Positions 27,477 to 29,594 of a stretch of DNA of 29,594 bases are shown piece by piece. Below the pieces are notes generated by a model. It was not told the origin of the DNA. It saw only the letters and a list, made by a program, of their open reading frames with translations, and ran no database searches. Location of the stretch: positions 1 through 29,594 of the IMG/VR virus record IMGVR_UViG_3300010938_000112. One strand, 5' to 3'. Origin of the DNA: a virus. The translations under genes were made by a program, and so were the position numbers. Position 1 is the first letter of the stretch. Every line of letters begins with the position of its first letter.

Positions 27477-29285
27477 ATGGCAATCAAGGTAAATTTTAAC
27501 GGTGCCAGTATCGCTAAGCCTGGGGCGTACTCTCAGACAAAAGTAAATCTGTCCGGCGGTTTTCCGCTTTCTGCTACTGGAGTCGTGGCAATTATCGGCG
27601 AAGCGCTCGGCGGCGCTCCCGGCTCTGTTGACGGTGTACAAACTTTCACAAGCGAAGATCTTGCAGCTCTTACTGAGAAGTACAAGTCTGGTCCGATTGT
27701 TGACGCAGCGCGTATGCTGATTGCTCCTGCTCGTGACAATCGAGTAGCAAACGGCGCATCTTTGATTCGAGTTTACAAAACTAATGCAAGTACTCAAGCT
27801 CAAAGAATGCTTTTGAATGCAGCTTCTGATGGCTTGTTGTTACTCAAATCTTTGAATTACGGCGAAGACGAAAATCTTATCAGCGTTTCCGTGGCAAATG
27901 GAAGCTCTCCTGACAATAAAGTTATCACTCTCAAAAAAGGCGGTTTAACAGAAACTCTTCCCGAAAACGCATATCAATCAGTGATCTCTATTCAGTATAC
28001 GGGCGCAGACCCAGTTTGTACTGTAAAAGTTAAGTTGGTTTCTGGAGCGAAAGCTTTGGTTCTTAAAACCGGTTCGACGCCTGCAGATGATCTGACGATT
28101 CCTTTGGCAAACAAAACTGTAGCTGACCTTGTTGCTTTGGTTGATGCTTCTCCTGTGTACACAGCAAGCTCCGCTCTGCCTAAACCTGCTCAAGTTGCAG
28201 CTTCTGATCTTGATTGGGTTATTACTCCGGTAAGCGTTATTTCTGCTGCTATTTTAAGAAAGGCTCAAAAAGAACTTGCAGATATTATCAATGCAAATTC
28301 AAGTTTAGTTTCTGCCGAGATTCAATCTGAAGTTGAGGGATTACCAGCTAACTTAGCTGCTAGCTTGTTGTCGGGTGGCGCTCGTGGAGCTTCTGCCAAC
28401 TCGAATTTTCAAGCCGGTTTTGATGCCTTGCTTGCACAACGATGCAACATCGTTGTTCCTCTTGTAGCACGAGATGCTTCAGCTTTGATTCCACTTGGCG
28501 AAACAGATCCTGCTTCTACTTTCACAGTAGACGCAATCAATTTGCAAGCTTTGACTCACTGTATTACAGCTTCAAATACCAAAAACCGATCTGAGCGAAA
28601 CTGTTATGTTGCTAAAAAAGCTTCTTTTGCAGCCACTCAAACCGCAGCTCAAAACTTGAATCACGAAAGAGCTTCTATGCTCTTCCAAGATGTTGAGATT
28701 TTGGGCGCAGATGGCAGCTTGAAGTTTGTAGATCCTTGGGGAGCTTCTTGTCTAGTAGCTGGAATCCAAGCCGGAACTCCAGTTGGAACTCCTGCAACAT
28801 TTAAGTTCATCAATGCTAACGCAATCAAGCACCAGGATTACAACTCAAAAACTCAGATTGACTTAGCAATTGATGCAGGCCTTCTTCCTCTTGAGCAAGC
28901 TGATAGCGGAGGCTTCCGAGTAGTAGTTCACAACACTACTTATGGAGTTGATCCTAACTTCGTATTTAATCGAGTATCTGTTCTTGAAGCTGCTGACTAT
29001 GTTGCTTACAACTTGCGTCAACAACTTGAAGCGATCTTTGTTGGTAACAAAGCTGCTACAGGAACTGCACAAGCAATCCGAAACGCTGTTATTGCTATCA
29101 TGGATTCTTTCTTGCGAGCTGATATCATTGTTGGCGATGATACTAACGGCGGAAAAGGATTTAAAGATCTATTGGTTAGCTTGAGCGGTAATACTGCTTT
29201 GATCGATATTACTATCACTCCTGTACAAGGTGTTGACTTCATCTTGAGCAGAATTACTCTAGACAATATTCGTCAGAGTGCATAA
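27477..29285 (+). CDS. Contractile tail sheath protein
   Basis: This 602-residue protein is the tail sheath that contracts during DNA delivery. The start, MAIKVNFNGASIAKPGAYSQ, with VAIIGEALGGAPG at about 37-49, is the typical sheath N-terminus. A variable middle domain (about 110-290) follows, and the conserved C-terminal domain from about 470 includes NFVFNRVSVLEAADYVAYNLRQQLEAIFVG, which makes the inter-subunit contacts. AGAGGAG precedes the ATG. It is the strongest evidence that this phage is a myovirus. The following gene at 29591 is in the expected position for the tail tube. Confidence 0.9.
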   Translation: MAIKVNFNGASIAKPGAYSQTKVNLSGGFPLSATGVVAIIGEALGGAPGSVDGVQTFTSEDLAALTEKYKSGPIVDAARMLIAPARDNRVANGASLIRVYKTNASTQAQRMLLNAASDGLLLLKSLNYGEDENLISVSVANGSSPDNKVITLKKGGLTETLPENAYQSVISIQYTGADPVCTVKVKLVSGAKALVLKTGSTPADDLTIPLANKTVADLVALVDASPVYTASSALPKPAQVAASDLDWVITPVSVISAAILRKAQKELADIINANSSLVSAEIQSEVEGLPANLAASLLSGGARGASANSNFQAGFDALLAQRCNIVVPLVARDASALIPLGETDPASTFTVDAINLQALTHCITASNTKNRSERNCYVAKKASFAATQTAAQNLNHERASMLFQDVEILGADGSLKFVDPWGASCLVAGIQAGTPVGTPATFKFINANAIKHQDYNSKTQIDLAIDAGLLPLEQADSGGFRVVVHNTTYGVDPNFVFNRVSVLEAADYVAYNLRQQLEAIFVGNKAATGTAQAIRNAVIAIMDSFLRADIIVGDDTNGGKGFKDLLVSLSGNTALIDITITPVQGVDFILSRITLDNIRQSA

Positions 29286-29296
29286 GGTAGGTAACT

Positions 29297-29578
29297 ATGG
29301 CTTTAACTAAAAAGCAACAAAAAGAGCTAGAGATCATGCTTTGCGACAAAAAAGCCGCAAAAGAAATGATCGAAGCCATGGATTTAGACGGCGTTCTTTC
29401 AAAAAGAACGGAAGGAGCTTTAGCAATCGGCTTGGGTAGCAAAAAGCTAGCTGCTGATGTTAAAACTCAAATTGAGGCTTCTACTGGAAGTGTTAGCAAA
29501 CAAAACGAAGAAGTTCTTGACATCGCTATGGCTTCAAAAAAGTCTGGTGACGCTCTTGAAGCTGAGATCGAGTCGTAA
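29297..29578 (+). CDS. Hypothetical protein, 93 aa
   Basis: This unknown protein is alanine-, lysine- and glutamate-rich and almost wholly helical. It shows an internal repeat-like pattern: IGLGSKKLAADVKTQIE and IAMASKKSGDALEAEIE align, with a spacing of about 29 residues. GGTAGG precedes the ATG. Sitting between the sheath and the next tail gene, it may be a small tail-assembly protein. Confidence 0.68.
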   Translation: MALTKKQQKELEIMLCDKKAAKEMIEAMDLDGVLSKRTEGALAIGLGSKKLAADVKTQIEASTGSVSKQNEEVLDIAMASKKSGDALEAEIES

Positions 29579-29590
29579 TAGGAGAATAAG

Positions 29591-29594
29591 ATGA
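29591..29594 (+). CDS. Start of next tail gene (partial)
   Basis: An ATG at 29591-29593, with AGGAGA upstream, begins a gene cut off by the window edge. By order in myoviruses the tail tube protein is expected here, but no protein sequence is available. Confidence 0.35.

Noticed and set aside
1-29594. CRISPR array, insertion sequence or attachment site
   Set aside because: I found no regularly spaced direct repeats, transposase or terminal inverted repeats, and no att-like duplication next to the recombinase gene.

Overview
The window is part of the genome of a large contractile-tailed bacteriophage (myovirus). A 602-residue tail sheath protein, an HK97-type major capsid protein, a prohead protease, a scaffold-like protein and head-tail connector genes lie close together on one strand. 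The other strand carries a tightly packed run of small phage genes for nucleotide, DNA and protein metabolism. No host housekeeping genes are present. The host cannot be named from this sequence; most starts have Shine-Dalgarno (SD) sites and sigma70-like promoters, so it is an ordinary bacterium. Portal and terminase genes are outside the window.

Positions 1-11119 are almost all leftward. The genes include a metallophosphoesterase, an HNH-AP2 homing endonuclease, an AAA+ ATPase, a SET-domain protein, a degenerate HNH/HTH protein, a uracil-DNA-glycosylase-like protein, peptide deformylase, a DEDDh exonuclease, a tyrosine recombinase, ThyX and a branched-chain aminotransferase, mixed with small unknown proteins. 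Stops and starts commonly overlap (ATGA, TAATG), so these are operons. One rightward gene (4900-5229) is embedded in them.

Positions 11063-11586 form the divergent control region. It holds leftward promoters, a rightward promoter, several palindromes and a leader of about 164 nt that can fold into a long nested structure upstream of the aminotransferase gene. The rightward arm opens with a small sigma-region-4-like protein that may control the morphogenesis genes. Protease, scaffold and capsid genes follow, then a terminator. Next comes an apparent free-standing small RNA (15193-15278) carrying a sequence that resembles the 3' tail of 16S rRNA (anti-SD).

Positions 15325-29594 hold beta-rich virion and fibre genes, a duplicated and decayed gene pair (17880-19508), a lysis cassette (holin-like protein and M15 peptidase), connector, neck and tail-terminator candidates, and the tail sheath. 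The next gene begins at the right edge.

The observations most worth checking are the anti-SD small RNA, the structured aminotransferase leader, and three rightward genes that lack an SD and have a -10 box placed so that transcription would begin at or next to the ATG (leaderless mRNAs).
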